From positions 33,466 through 97,465 of the forward strand of contig NZ_JAGIYQ010000013.1 in NCBI RefSeq assembly GCF_017814275.1: DNA of 64,000 bases, in the 5' to 3' direction. This DNA comes from Gottfriedia endophytica (GTDB lineage: Bacteria; Bacillota; Bacilli; Bacillales; Bacillaceae_G). Below are positions 43,547 through 52,226 of this stretch, in pieces (the stretch's first letter is position 1; each line of letters opens with the position of its first letter). A model generated the notes under the pieces. It searched no databases. It worked only from the letters and a program-made list of their open reading frames with translations, and was not told the DNA's origin. The translations under genes were made by a program, and so were the position numbers.

Positions 43547-45864
43547 CTCTGTACTCCTTGTTTTGCCCGCCATAAGAGTTCTGGAATAAGAGGTAATGAA
43601 TTAAGCTGAACACCAAGTCCCTTTGATAAGCAGTTTCCTAGAGCAGCAGGCATTCCTAATAATCCATGCTCACCAGCAGCTCTAGCCCCATAGGGTGCAG
43701 AAACATCAGGTGTTTCTACAAATTCGACGATAAATTCAGGCTCTTCCCCGAAGCGGAGAGGTCGATAAGTTCTTAGTTGTGGATTTAAGATTCTTCCATA
43801 CTCATCAAACACAAATGTTTCTCGTCCCCCAAATGCAATTCCCATACTCATTGCTCCCATTATCTGGCCTAATGCTCCTTTTTCATTTAATACTCTACCT
43901 ATATCTGCAACGGTGTAAGCTTTGATGATTCGGTAAGTATAATCTATTAAATCTAATTCCACTTCTATCCCTTGAGCACCAACTGCCCATTCCGGACCTG
44001 GATTTCCTTTACCAGTTTCAGGATCTAAATAGGTTACGTTGGTTTGTGTATAATTTCCACTAGCAATAATTTGACCCCAAATTGTTTCTCCATTAGGAAA
44101 TGTATAACCATAAGCTATATCTTTAATTGCAATGTTAACATTTGGGTTTTCTAGTAAATATACTTTATGATATCCCACCTCAAGTTCCTCAGCCTGAACC
44201 CGTAATATAAAGGATGCACGTTCTTTTAATTCTCTTTTTATATTATTAACTGCATTTATGACAGCTCTTCCAGCCATAAACGTTCCACGGCTTCCAACAG
44301 TCTTCCAATGCTCCGGAGTAGACTGTGTATTAACTAGCATTTTAACATGAACTTTTTCTATGTCCATTTTCATTTGATCTGCAAAAATTTGAGCTAAGAC
44401 TGTTTTAGTACCTGTTCCAATTTCTACAACACCTGATAATAGGTTAACACTTCCATCAGTATTAAAGGTTACAATCACACCTGATGTTGCATTCGGATCA
44501 AATGTTGAGTTTTTCCATATACAGCTTACCCCTTTTACTCTAACTTTTCGTTCATCTATTTGTATGATCTGTCCTTCATCCCATTTCATTAATGCTTTCA
44601 ACTTTTCAATACATATAGGAACATTACCAACTGTACTTGAAGTCAGAACAACTTGGGTCGGTGTTGTATCACCTGGAAGGATTGCATTTTTATAACGAAG
44701 TTCGAGCGGATCCATATATAACTTTTCAGCAAGTACATCCATCGTTCGCTCAAATGCAAATAAAACTTCTGAATGACTGTATCCTCTATAAGCACCAGCA
44801 AATGGTTTATTTGTGTACATACAATAAGAATTACACCATATATGTTCGATACGGTACGGTCCTGTACAATCCACAGCACCTGCTCGACTAATATCTATTG
44901 ACTTATCTGAATAGGCTCCACCATCAAATAAAAATTGTATTTCAGCAGCTTTTAAGACACCATCCTTTGTGGCGCCAAGCTTGACAGTAGCATCTAAACC
45001 AATATGAACAGAAGAGGTTACCATATCTTCTTCCCGCGTATTAAATAGTTTAACCCGTTCACCACCAACTGCCTTTGATGCTAAGTATGCGATTATCTCT
45101 AATTGGACGGTAGCCTTTCCGCCATATCCCCCTCCTACAAGTGGGGTATTGACGATGACTTTACCAGGCTCAATTCCAAAATACCATTTCATTAAATTTT
45201 TTATTGCAAAAGGTGCTTGTGAGGAAGTTGTAAAAATAATTGTTCCGTCTGGACGAATTTCAGCGATCGAACAGCGAGTTTCCATTGCTGCGTGGTCCGA
45301 GGGATTAAATGCTATTGTAAATTCAGCAACTACATCACTCTCGGCGAAACCTTTTTGAATATTTCCTTTTCTAATTTTATTTAAATGTGCAATATTTGTA
45401 TTGGGTACTGGAAATACGTGTTCCGGTTTTTCATAGCTTGCTAAATTCTCATGAACGAGAGTGGAATTGTTTTGAAATGCTTCCCTGGGAGAGAGTACAA
45501 CTGGAAGAAGTTCATATGTAACTTTAATAGCATCTATCGCTTTTTTTGCATTAAGTAGAGTATCCGCAACTACAACTGCTACAGGCTCACCAAAATATCT
45601 AACTCTTTTATAAGCAATTGGTGAACGGTCCTTAATTTCCTCACCAACTAATGGAAAGGGTTCATCACCTAATATCGCTCTTACCCCTGAAATCTTCCAT
45701 GCTTCAGAAAAATCTATCGAAACGATATTGGCATGTGCATAAGGACTGATCAACATTTTAGCTTGTAGCGTCCCTGCTTCGATAAAATCATGAGTATATT
45801 TTGCTTTGCCGGTCACTTTATCATATGATTCCTTTCGAATAACACTCTTTCCGATATAATCCAA
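43543..45864 (-). CDS. Molybdenum hydroxylase large (molybdopterin) subunit, xanthine dehydrogenase type
   Basis: The subunit of about 773 residues binds the molybdenum cofactor and hydroxylates a purine or another heterocycle or aldehyde. The N-terminal part begins DYIGKSVIRKESYDKVTGKAKYTHDF, as in the family. Cofactor-contact regions include GGGYGGKA (near 245), PFAGAYRGYSHSEVLFAFE (near 350), ETGTGTKT-like VEIGTGTKTVLAQI (near 480), and near the end ETPDVSAPYGARAAGEHGLLG (with the catalytic Glu in GARAAGEHG). The start is probably TTG at 45864 after AAAGAGG, or GTG at 45873; both overlap or touch the upstream stop. Substrate is not certain; no purine-catabolism gene is adjacent. Confidence 0.88.
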   Translation of the reverse strand: MDYIGKSVIRKESYDKVTGKAKYTHDFIEAGTLQAKMLISPYAHANIVSIDFSEAWKISGVRAILGDEPFPLVGEEIKDRSPIAYKRVRYFGEPVAVVVADTLLNAKKAIDAIKVTYELLPVVLSPREAFQNNSTLVHENLASYEKPEHVFPVPNTNIAHLNKIRKGNIQKGFAESDVVAEFTIAFNPSDHAAMETRCSIAEIRPDGTIIFTTSSQAPFAIKNLMKWYFGIEPGKVIVNTPLVGGGYGGKATVQLEIIAYLASKAVGGERVKLFNTREEDMVTSSVHIGLDATVKLGATKDGVLKAAEIQFLFDGGAYSDKSIDISRAGAVDCTGPYRIEHIWCNSYCMYTNKPFAGAYRGYSHSEVLFAFERTMDVLAEKLYMDPLELRYKNAILPGDTTPTQVVLTSSTVGNVPICIEKLKALMKWDEGQIIQIDERKVRVKGVSCIWKNSTFDPNATSGVIVTFNTDGSVNLLSGVVEIGTGTKTVLAQIFADQMKMDIEKVHVKMLVNTQSTPEHWKTVGSRGTFMAGRAVINAVNNIKRELKERASFILRVQAEELEVGYHKVYLLENPNVNIAIKDIAYGYTFPNGETIWGQIIASGNYTQTNVTYLDPETGKGNPGPEWAVGAQGIEVELDLIDYTYRIIKAYTVADIGRVLNEKGALGQIMGAMSMGIAFGGRETFVFDEYGRILNPQLRTYRPLRFGEEPEFIVEFVETPDVSAPYGARAAGEHGLLGMPAALGNCLSKGLGVQLNSLPLIPELLWRAKQGVQR

Positions 45865-45865
45865 C

Positions 45866-46495
45866 TCACTCACCTCTTTCGTGTTCGTGGTTTTGTAGTA
45901 TTTCATAATCCTCGACAGTATCTATATCGAAAAAAAGCATTTCATCTTGAAAAGCAATCATTTTACCACTGTTGAAAAGTTTCTCACGAATTACCGTACG
46001 TAATCCTTGATCACCATTTAATTGAAGTAAATAAGGAAAACAAATCTTGGAAAATAAAATTGGAGGCATTGGAAGAATGTCATTTGCGGCAGCAAAAAAG
46101 AAATAGTTTGGCTCATTTTGATAAGAATTTAGTAAGGTATTTATAACTTCTGTTGTTACAAAGGGCTGATCTGCTAGGAGAATAATGACAGCATCGGCTC
46201 CGATCTCAATTGCTTTTTTCACGCCTGATTTTAGTGAGTGGCCCTGGCCCTTACTAGCTTCTGCACATTCAATTTGACTCCATTTACATGAATAAGGAGC
46301 CGAAAATACAAACGAAGGAAGCCATTCAAGTGAATCGCTTATTCTAGTAACAACAACAAGATGGTCAATTTTAGATAAAAGCGCATTTTTAAAAACAATA
46401 CTACCTAGAGGTTGTTCATTTAATAATAAAAAACGCTTATCATTACCCATTCGTTTACTTTCCCCAGCTGCAAGATAAATCCCAATTGATCTCAT
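45866..46495 (-). CDS. MobA-like nucleotidyltransferase for molybdenum cofactor (MocA/PucB type)
   Basis: These enzymes add CMP or GMP to the molybdenum cofactor for hydroxylases. The 209-residue protein opens with the nucleotidyltransferase signature GIYLAAGESKRMGNDKRFLLL (near 4-24), then SLKSGVKKAIE and the metal motif ILLADQPFV (near 105-113). It lies between the XdhC-like gene (4-base overlap) and the large subunit gene. As in the Bacillus subtilis puc operon, it should serve this one enzyme. Whether it uses CTP or GTP cannot be told here. Confidence 0.87.
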   Translation of the reverse strand: MRSIGIYLAAGESKRMGNDKRFLLLNEQPLGSIVFKNALLSKIDHLVVVTRISDSLEWLPSFVFSAPYSCKWSQIECAEASKGQGHSLKSGVKKAIEIGADAVIILLADQPFVTTEVINTLLNSYQNEPNYFFFAAANDILPMPPILFSKICFPYLLQLNGDQGLRTVIREKLFNSGKMIAFQDEMLFFDIDTVEDYEILQNHEHERGE

Positions 46496-47529
46496 TGACT
46501 ATATTTTTTATGGTTTCTCATTTTATCAATCATCTCTCCTACAATACTAATTGCAATTTCCTCTGCACCTTTTGCCCCAATTGCAAGCCCAATAGGAGAA
46601 TGAATTGTTTCCGGTAACTCACAACCTCTAAGTAGTCGCTCCGTGCGCTTTCTAGGTCCTAAAATACCTAAATAATATAAATTATGTTCTAGTAAATAAG
46701 ATAAAAAATACTGATCTTTTTGAAATTGATGTGTCATAATCACAACAAAATCTCTAGGGGTAAAGGATAGTCTTTTGATAACTTCTTCAGGTTTACCTAT
46801 AATAAACTCATCTGCATTTGGGAAATATACTTCATTACAAATGGCAGTACGCCAATCGATTATACTAATATGAAACCCAACTCGAGCAGCCAATGATACT
46901 AGAGGTCTAGCATCCTCTCCACCACCAATGAGATAAAGTCGAGGTTTAGGGATAATTTGATTAATAAATAATAAATCATAACTTCCTCCTAATGTTTTAA
47001 GTCCACGTTCCATATCATAAGGATTTTTCTTTTTTAAAAGACTTTCCATGAAAATGTGATCAACATCACCATAACCAAATGATGATCCATCTTCTACAAC
47101 ATATAAATCTGCCTTCATCTCTAAGGACTCTGTAAATTGGATGATTCTAGTAACAGTTTTTTGGGAATCTAGGCATTCCTTTAATGTAAACAATTTTTTT
47201 AATAAAACTTCTTTAACAGGCTCTAATAATATTGTTATAACACCATTACAGCCAGCTCCTTGGCCCCAAGATAAATCATCTTCACTACTTAGATCATATC
47301 GAACGGTACTCGGTTCTTCCGATAACCAAACCTGCTTAGCCCTTATTTCAAGATCTTCTTCTAAACAACCAACTGAAAGCATTCCAACTCTACATTGGTT
47401 TTCTATGAGCAGCATAGTAGATCCTTCCTTCTTATAAGAGGATCCTTCTACCTTAATAATTGTCGCTAGAACCATGGGATGATTATTTGAACATGAAATC
47501 ATATCTAGAATTTGATATATATCCTCCAC
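46492..47529 (-). CDS. XdhC/CoxI-family maturation factor (PucA type)
   Basis: XdhC-type proteins bind the molybdenum cofactor, see to its sulfuration and insert it into the hydroxylase. The protein of about 345 residues starts VEDIYQILDM at a GTG (47529) after GTGGGGG; the reading from 47592 is longer but lacks a ribosome site. The N-terminal XdhC domain has VEGSSYKKEGSTMLL (near 27-41) and VGCLEEDL. A Rossmann-type C-terminal domain begins PRLYLIGGGEDARPLVSLAARVGF (near 195) and has MTHQFQKDQYFL and LGILGPRKRTERLL, then IGAKGAEEIAISIVGEM near the end. It is the first gene of the five-gene operon. Confidence 0.86.
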   Translation of the reverse strand: MEDIYQILDMISCSNNHPMVLATIIKVEGSSYKKEGSTMLLIENQCRVGMLSVGCLEEDLEIRAKQVWLSEEPSTVRYDLSSEDDLSWGQGAGCNGVITILLEPVKEVLLKKLFTLKECLDSQKTVTRIIQFTESLEMKADLYVVEDGSSFGYGDVDHIFMESLLKKKNPYDMERGLKTLGGSYDLLFINQIIPKPRLYLIGGGEDARPLVSLAARVGFHISIIDWRTAICNEVYFPNADEFIIGKPEEVIKRLSFTPRDFVVIMTHQFQKDQYFLSYLLEHNLYYLGILGPRKRTERLLRGCELPETIHSPIGLAIGAKGAEEIAISIVGEMIDKMRNHKKYSQ

Positions 47530-47674
47530 TTGTGTCCCCCACTTTTCATGAAAAAACAACATTTCTATAAGAATATTCTCTCTTTGAGACAATTATTTAT
47601 TTTTTCTATTTCACGAACGAAATTCTTTTTAAGGCAGTTCTCGTAAACATTGTTGCTATTTTAGAATGTGTTTT

Positions 47675-47797
47675 GTTGATTACAACTCCAGGATTCTCCT
47701 TTCCGTAGGGAGAGAGCTGAGATTCCTCGGTAAGCCTGCGGGGTCTCAGACTTTTCTCTATTCCCACAGGAGTCTCGCTTCTTCCGCCCGAATCAAC
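47675..47797. repeat. Bacillaceae-type GC-rich structured repeat (MITE-like)
   Basis: About 123 bp bounded by GTTGATT (47675-47681) and AATCAAC (47791-47797), with much higher G+C than its surroundings. Inside are CTGAGATTCCTC, GCCTGCGGGGTCTCAG and CCCACAGGAGTCTCGCTTC, i.e. on the minus strand GCGAGACTCCTGTGGG...GAGACCCCGCAGG. This wording is typical of an abundant interspersed repeat in Bacillaceae that folds into hairpins. No coding capacity. Single copy in this window. Confidence 0.7.
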
Positions 47798-47846
47798 TTC
47801 TATCTTTAAATTTGGCTCTAAATAAATTGCTGATTTTTTGATTTTT

Positions 47847-47876
47847 AAAAGGCTGTCTAATTTTTGACAGCCTTTT
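47847..47876. terminator. Hairpin beside the structured repeat
   Basis: AAAAGGCTGTC pairs perfectly with GACAGCCTTTT, 8-base loop, T run on the plus strand. There is no plus-strand gene before it, so it may be left over from a lost gene or belong to the repeat. Confidence 0.6.
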
Positions 47877-48082
47877 TGCTATCTTATTTACCTATTATGG
47901 AAGAACGATTTAACCTTCCATTCACTGTGGTGAACGTGCGTTAGTCCAATAAAGTGGCATTTTTAAGTGAAGCATTTATTTTTGAAAAAAATAGTGAGGA
48001 AAATCTATTTTTTTATTTACGGAAGTATAGTAGAACTATAAATAAAATTGTGGAATTTTGATAAAAAAATATTTTTAAAGCA

Positions 48083-48128
48083 AAAACAAGAGTAATACTA
48101 CAAGTAAAAGTAGTATTACTCTTGTTTT
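48083..48128 (-). terminator. Terminator of the glycosyltransferase gene
   Basis: A 19-bp perfect stem (AAAACAAGAGTAATACTAC and its complement) with an 8-base loop, 30 bases beyond the stop. Confidence 0.9.
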
Positions 48129-48157
48129 GAGAACGATTAAAAATTTTACGACTTAAG

Positions 48158-49291
48158 TTATGCTCGACTGCTTAAATTTAGCTTGTAGCTTAGCAACGAC
48201 ATAATAACTTCGACCATTTTCTCAGGATTTTGTAATTCAAGTCCTTTTTTATAAGAGATCAGAGACTTTTTCCATCGATCGATTTGCACTTTATCGTTTA
48301 AAACACTAATTAATTGTTGTTCAATAGATTTTTTAATATCAAGATTGAAAATAAGCCCTTTGTTTTTTAAATATTTAAGGTTAATTTCTTCTTGGCCTGG
48401 AAGCGCTGAATGAACAAAAATAGGAAGACTTTTGTGTAGTGCTTCACTTATTGTTACTCCACCTGGCTTTGTAATAATTGCGTCCACCTCTTCATAGATC
48501 GCATTCATTTCAGACCTTGATGATAAATAAGGGATTGGTGTAACATGATCAACATTCCAAGAAATGATTTCATTATAAAGTTTTTTATTCTTCCCACAAA
48601 GTACTAAGAAATCCAGATGAGTTGATTTCTTTAGCTCGTCCGATAATTTTTGAATTCTGCCTAAACCACTGTTTCCACCGGATACTAATATTTTTGGTCG
48701 AACACAATTTTTTCGTATTCTTGAGTTATCTGTAATCTCACCATGAACTGGTATACCTGTCACAAACATATTCTGTTTCGAAATTTTACTTTTACCAATT
48801 AATGATTCTTTTACTTCTTGGCTAGGTAGAAAATGAAGATCAATTCCATCTAATCCCCACACATTATTAATGAAATAGTCTGTGTAAACATTAATTACAG
48901 GTATATTACATTTCCCTTTTCTCTTTAATTGGCTAAGAATATTTGATGGGAAACCATGAGTACAGATAATTAAATCTGGCTTTTCGATCGCAAGTAATTG
49001 TTCCATTTTCTTCTGGAATATTCGTTGATACCATTTAAATGCATTTTCCTTTGAAGAATCATAAAAAAAGTTTTTATAAACAAAATTATATGTTTCTGGA
49101 GCAAAACGGATCCAATTTAAATAGCTGCTTGTAATCATTTTCTCTAACGATACATTTGTATAACTTAATAAATCAATTTTTTTCAATTCAATATCATTCG
49201 TTTGTTTATTTAACATGTCAATTAAAGTATCTGCAACTTGATGATGTCCAGACTGCATTCGAAAAAGAGGGAAAAACAGAATTTTGTTCAT
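48158..49291 (-). CDS. MGDG synthase/UgtP-like glycosyltransferase (GT28 family)
   Basis: Enzymes of this type add glucose or galactose to diacylglycerol on the inner membrane face; the products are membrane glycolipids or lipoteichoic acid anchors. The 377-residue protein has an N-terminal domain starting NKILFFPLFRMQSGHHQVADTL (near 2-23, the acceptor-side glycine/His loop), DLIICTHGFPSN near 105, and a C-terminal nucleotide-sugar domain with ILVSGGNSGLGRIQ (near 202-215) and ITKPGGVTISEAL (near 277-289). The ATG at 49291 has AAAGGAG 10 bases upstream; an earlier ATG at 49315 is less likely. It stands alone with a strong terminator. The acceptor is inferred. Confidence 0.82.
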   Translation of the reverse strand: MNKILFFPLFRMQSGHHQVADTLIDMLNKQTNDIELKKIDLLSYTNVSLEKMITSSYLNWIRFAPETYNFVYKNFFYDSSKENAFKWYQRIFQKKMEQLLAIEKPDLIICTHGFPSNILSQLKRKGKCNIPVINVYTDYFINNVWGLDGIDLHFLPSQEVKESLIGKSKISKQNMFVTGIPVHGEITDNSRIRKNCVRPKILVSGGNSGLGRIQKLSDELKKSTHLDFLVLCGKNKKLYNEIISWNVDHVTPIPYLSSRSEMNAIYEEVDAIITKPGGVTISEALHKSLPIFVHSALPGQEEINLKYLKNKGLIFNLDIKKSIEQQLISVLNDKVQIDRWKKSLISYKKGLELQNPEKMVEVIMSLLSYKLNLSSRA

Positions 49292-49569
49292 ATATATCAG
49301 CTCCTTTTCAATCATAACTATTATTTATTATCTTGAGGGCGTTCCTCTCTTACAACAATGTATCACTTTTTTTCATGAATAGAGTCTTTTTAAATGATTT
49401 TTAATAAAAATTTTAGGGTTTATTTAGGTTCGGAACAAGAATTAGAAAATTTATGGATTTTAATGATTAAATTGAATAGAAATAAGGATGATTTATAGTG
49501 TTCTTAGATTTTTTATAAGGAATGTCGTGGACTTTCTTCTAAAATATATCACTGAACCATAAAAAAATA

Positions 49570-49604
49570 AACCCGAAAAGACGTTTTATTGTCTAATTCG
49601 GGTT
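49570..49604 (-). terminator. Terminator overlapping the 3' end of the DedA gene
   Basis: AACCCGAA pairs with TTCGGGTT and AGAC with GTCT. The last codons and the TAA stop of the DedA gene (49586-49588) lie inside the hairpin. T run on the minus strand after it. Confidence 0.75.
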
Positions 49605-50185
49605 GAATTCTTTTTGAGATAATTTATTAGAACACTTATCAAAAATATAAATAGAAATAATACTCCTAAATAAGGTACATATTTTGGATTTATATTAAAA
49701 ACCTTTCCAGAATAATAACCTCCTAATATAAATGGAACGGTCCATATAATTGCTCCAATTAAAGATAATATAACAAATTTCAAAAAAGGGATTTTCGTGA
49801 TTCCAGCAAAATAAGGATTGATTTGCCTTATACCTGGCATATAAAATCCTAAAATAATTGATTTATGAACATTGTTTGAATATCGATCTTTTACTTTCTC
49901 CAAACGTTGATTCGTTATGCCTATATATTTTCCGTACTTACTGATAAATGAGTTTCCAAGAATCTTTCCAAAAGCATATGCAGTCAGCATACCAATAAAA
50001 GCTCCAAGTATAGAAAATATAAGAGTCAGTATTAACGAAAGCTGGTTATGTAAAATTAAAATACCCAAGAAAAATAAAAGTGATTCTTCAGGAGCGGGAA
50101 TTCCCACTATCCCAAAAAATAAAAAAATAAAAATAATAATATATCCATATACGTTTATGTAATGTGATATCGTTTCTACATTCAT
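49586..50185 (-). CDS. DedA-family membrane protein
   Basis: The 199-residue membrane protein has DedA/VTT landmarks: FGIVGIPAPEESLLFFLGIL (near 23-42), GILGAFIGMLTAYAFGKILG, ISKYGKYIGI and GFYMPGIRQINPYFAGITKIPFLKFVIL (near 115-142, with the conserved G.R....AG...M). DedA proteins flip undecaprenyl phosphate or phosphatidylethanolamine. ATG 50185 has ACGAGG upstream; a frame reaching 50248 has no ribosome site and would overlap the preceding gene. It follows the deacetylase gene by 17 bases, so both are one operon, and its end lies inside its terminator. Confidence 0.85.
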   Translation of the reverse strand: MNVETISHYINVYGYIIIFIFLFFGIVGIPAPEESLLFFLGILILHNQLSLILTLIFSILGAFIGMLTAYAFGKILGNSFISKYGKYIGITNQRLEKVKDRYSNNVHKSIILGFYMPGIRQINPYFAGITKIPFLKFVILSLIGAIIWTVPFILGGYYSGKVFNINPKYVPYLGVLFLFIFLISVLINYLKKNSTRIRQ

Positions 50186-50202
50186 AATGACCTCGTAATT
50201 AA

Positions 50203-50955
50203 TTATATATCTTTTAAAGTAATAAAAGTGGTTCCTTGTTTTTTGCATTCATCAAGAAATATTTCCAAGTTCTTTATCATATATTCAGGAGCATTTTCAT
50301 CAGCACCCATTGTTTCACCACAGTCGTGGAGCAATAAGATTGAACCTGGCGTCGTTGCTGTACGTAATTGATCGAGTAATGTATGTTTACAGTTTTCAAC
50401 TTTCCAATCCCCGAATATATGCGACCACATAATAATATTAAAACGTTTACTTAGCATTGGGGTGAAAATATTAAAATGTCCCCAAGGAGGACGATAGAAA
50501 GATACTCTTTCATTCGTACAATCAATTATAACCTTTTCGGTCATTTTTAGTTGCTTTCTTAAATGAAAAGGTGAGAGAATCCAACTTGAAATGTGGTTAA
50601 AATGATGGATACCAATAGTATGTCCATCTTGATGCATTCTTTTTATAATTTCAGGATTTTGAACAACTTTTCTTCCTACTACAAAAAAAGTAGCCTGAAT
50701 TCCATATTGTTTTAATAGATCAAGAAGTTCTAAAGTGTATTTAGGGTTGGGACCATCATCAAAAGTTAATGCGATTCCATTTTTCCTCTTCATTTTTTTA
50801 GTAATCCCAATTCCTCCAATACGAATTAGCAGAGTTGGGATGATTGAATAAAGAAGAAATAGCAATAACAAACAAAAAAATAAAATAAAAATGAACTTTA
50901 TCACGTAACTTTTATTTCCTTTCACTTCTCCGAATAAATTTTTCTCTAATATCAT
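50203..50955 (-). CDS. Membrane-anchored polysaccharide deacetylase (NodB family)
   Basis: The 250-residue protein has one N-terminal membrane anchor (about 18-42) and a complete NodB domain outside. It shows the catalytic base region ALTFDDGPNPKYT (near 63-75), the metal site HTIGIHHFNH (near 112-121), RPPWGHFN (near 155-162) and the closing His in ILLLHDCG (near 206-213). All five active-site regions are intact, so an active deacetylase of peptidoglycan or a related sugar polymer is expected. It is the first gene of an operon with a DedA protein, linking it to envelope lipid-carrier traffic. Confidence 0.87.
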   Translation of the reverse strand: MILEKNLFGEVKGNKSYVIKFIFILFFCLLLLFLLYSIIPTLLIRIGGIGITKKMKRKNGIALTFDDGPNPKYTLELLDLLKQYGIQATFFVVGRKVVQNPEIIKRMHQDGHTIGIHHFNHISSWILSPFHLRKQLKMTEKVIIDCTNERVSFYRPPWGHFNIFTPMLSKRFNIIMWSHIFGDWKVENCKHTLLDQLRTATTPGSILLLHDCGETMGADENAPEYMIKNLEIFLDECKKQGTTFITLKDI

Positions 50956-51325
50956 TTGTAATAATTATTAACATTAAACTTAAACAGAGGCCAAATTCTC
51001 GTACTATTTTCCCATTCTTTATAAAAACGATGGTCAGTACTGTATTTTATTGTACTATTTAGTAGTATTATAATCATCTTTTTTTAACTAAAATTCATCA
51101 GCAAAAAACTTAACTCGTAAGTATACTGAAATAATCAAATATATTATCAATGTTTACTCTAACTAAAAAAGCGAATTCTTCCTTTGTCATAGGAGAAACC
51201 GCTCTTTGTTTATTAAATATAAGGCTATGTTAAATCTCAATGTTGTTTTTACCCCAAAAGAAAACCGTCCTTTGAAAAGACGATTAATTTAACTATCGTT
51301 TCCCGTAAGCTTAGTTTAAATTGGT
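50956..51325. other. Intergenic region, no gene seen
   Basis: AT-rich, with weak hairpins near 51170-51205 and 51250-51290 only. It holds the promoter region of the deacetylase/DedA operon and the end of the small membrane-protein gene. Confidence 0.45.
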
Positions 51326-51655
51326 CTAAGTACCCGCAGTTTTCTTCATCTGTACCGCAGAAACGAGATAAACAATAAGAACTGCACCAAAGAGGTTCCA
51401 AATACTCGGTATTGACACAACAGATAGATAAAGACCATAAGGCAACGACCAGACAAACACAATACACATTAAGATTCGATTTTTCAAAAACGAAGCTACA
51501 ATGCCTACAAAAGCTGGAAGAATCAACATTGTATAAAAGACTTTAATCGTTCCACTATTCGGTGGTGTACTTGAATAAGGATTCCAATACAGAAAAACAG
51601 AACATAAAATAATGCATCCGACGGAAGCGACTAATCCAATAATAGAATTTTTCAT
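51326..51655 (-). CDS. Small four-helix membrane protein of unknown function
   Basis: This 109-residue hydrophobic protein has about four helices (near 4-24, 38-58, 62-78, 83-103) and a short basic tail MKKTAGT. The ATG at 51655 has GGGAGG 8 bases upstream. No motif is recognised. The next gene on this strand is also a small membrane protein, about 100 bases upstream. Confidence 0.65.
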   Translation of the reverse strand: MKNSIIGLVASVGCIILCSVFLYWNPYSSTPPNSGTIKVFYTMLILPAFVGIVASFLKNRILMCIVFVWSLPYGLYLSVVSIPSIWNLFGAVLIVYLVSAVQMKKTAGT

Positions 51656-51755
51656 CAATGACCTCCCTACTTAATAATAACATTGCATTTCAAGCATTAG
51701 TTACATAATCCTCCTAAAAAACTTCTCCTCGCTTGTAAACACAACACTAATTGCA

Positions 51756-52037
51756 TTAACTGCGCGTTAGTTCAGCAAGAAGTTGAATAATAGAACATCT
51801 AATTCCTCTATCTGAACCAATTATGATAGCAATTCCAAGGAAAACTATTCCATTAATCTTACTTGACTTCTTTTTACTTACCACATATTCTAGTCCCCCA
51901 AAAAAGAAAGTACTCATTAATAGGAGCTGAGAAATTAATGTAATATGATGAGTCTGGTCATTCCAACTGTATAAATTATATATGAATAATGTAACAGCAC
52001 TTATGATCGACATTATTTTAAATATATTAGAGACCAA
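51756..52037 (-). CDS. Small membrane protein, DUF3953-like
   Basis: The protein of up to 93 residues has three hydrophobic helices, with FFFGGLEYVVSKKKSSKINGIVFLGIAIII near the middle, a pattern like DUF3953 proteins. The first codon is TTG at 52037 with AAAGGAG 10 bases upstream. The last 20 residues (GSDRGIRCSIIQLLAELTRS) are unlike a membrane-protein end, so the 3' part may be changed by a frameshift. Function unknown. Confidence 0.55.
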   Translation of the reverse strand: MVSNIFKIMSIISAVTLFIYNLYSWNDQTHHITLISQLLLMSTFFFGGLEYVVSKKKSSKINGIVFLGIAIIIGSDRGIRCSIIQLLAELTRS

Positions 52038-52190
52038 TTAGACACTCTCCTTTTATCATTCTATTTTTAAAATATCTATTTACGCGATTCTTCTTTATTA
52101 TATAAATTCATTTTTACTATGATGTCATAAACTACTCCATGTTGATCTGTTAGTCATACAAAAGGAAAGCTATATAATCTAATTACAAAA

Positions 52191-52220
52191 ACCCTCCCCC
52201 TATGGCTCTAGGAAGAGGGT
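52191..52220 (-). terminator. Terminator of the Xaa-Pro peptidase gene
   Basis: ACCCTC pairs with GAGGGT and, inside, CCTA with TAGG; the minus strand then reads TTTTTG. Seven bases beyond the stop. Confidence 0.65.
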
Positions 52221-52226
52221 AATTTA

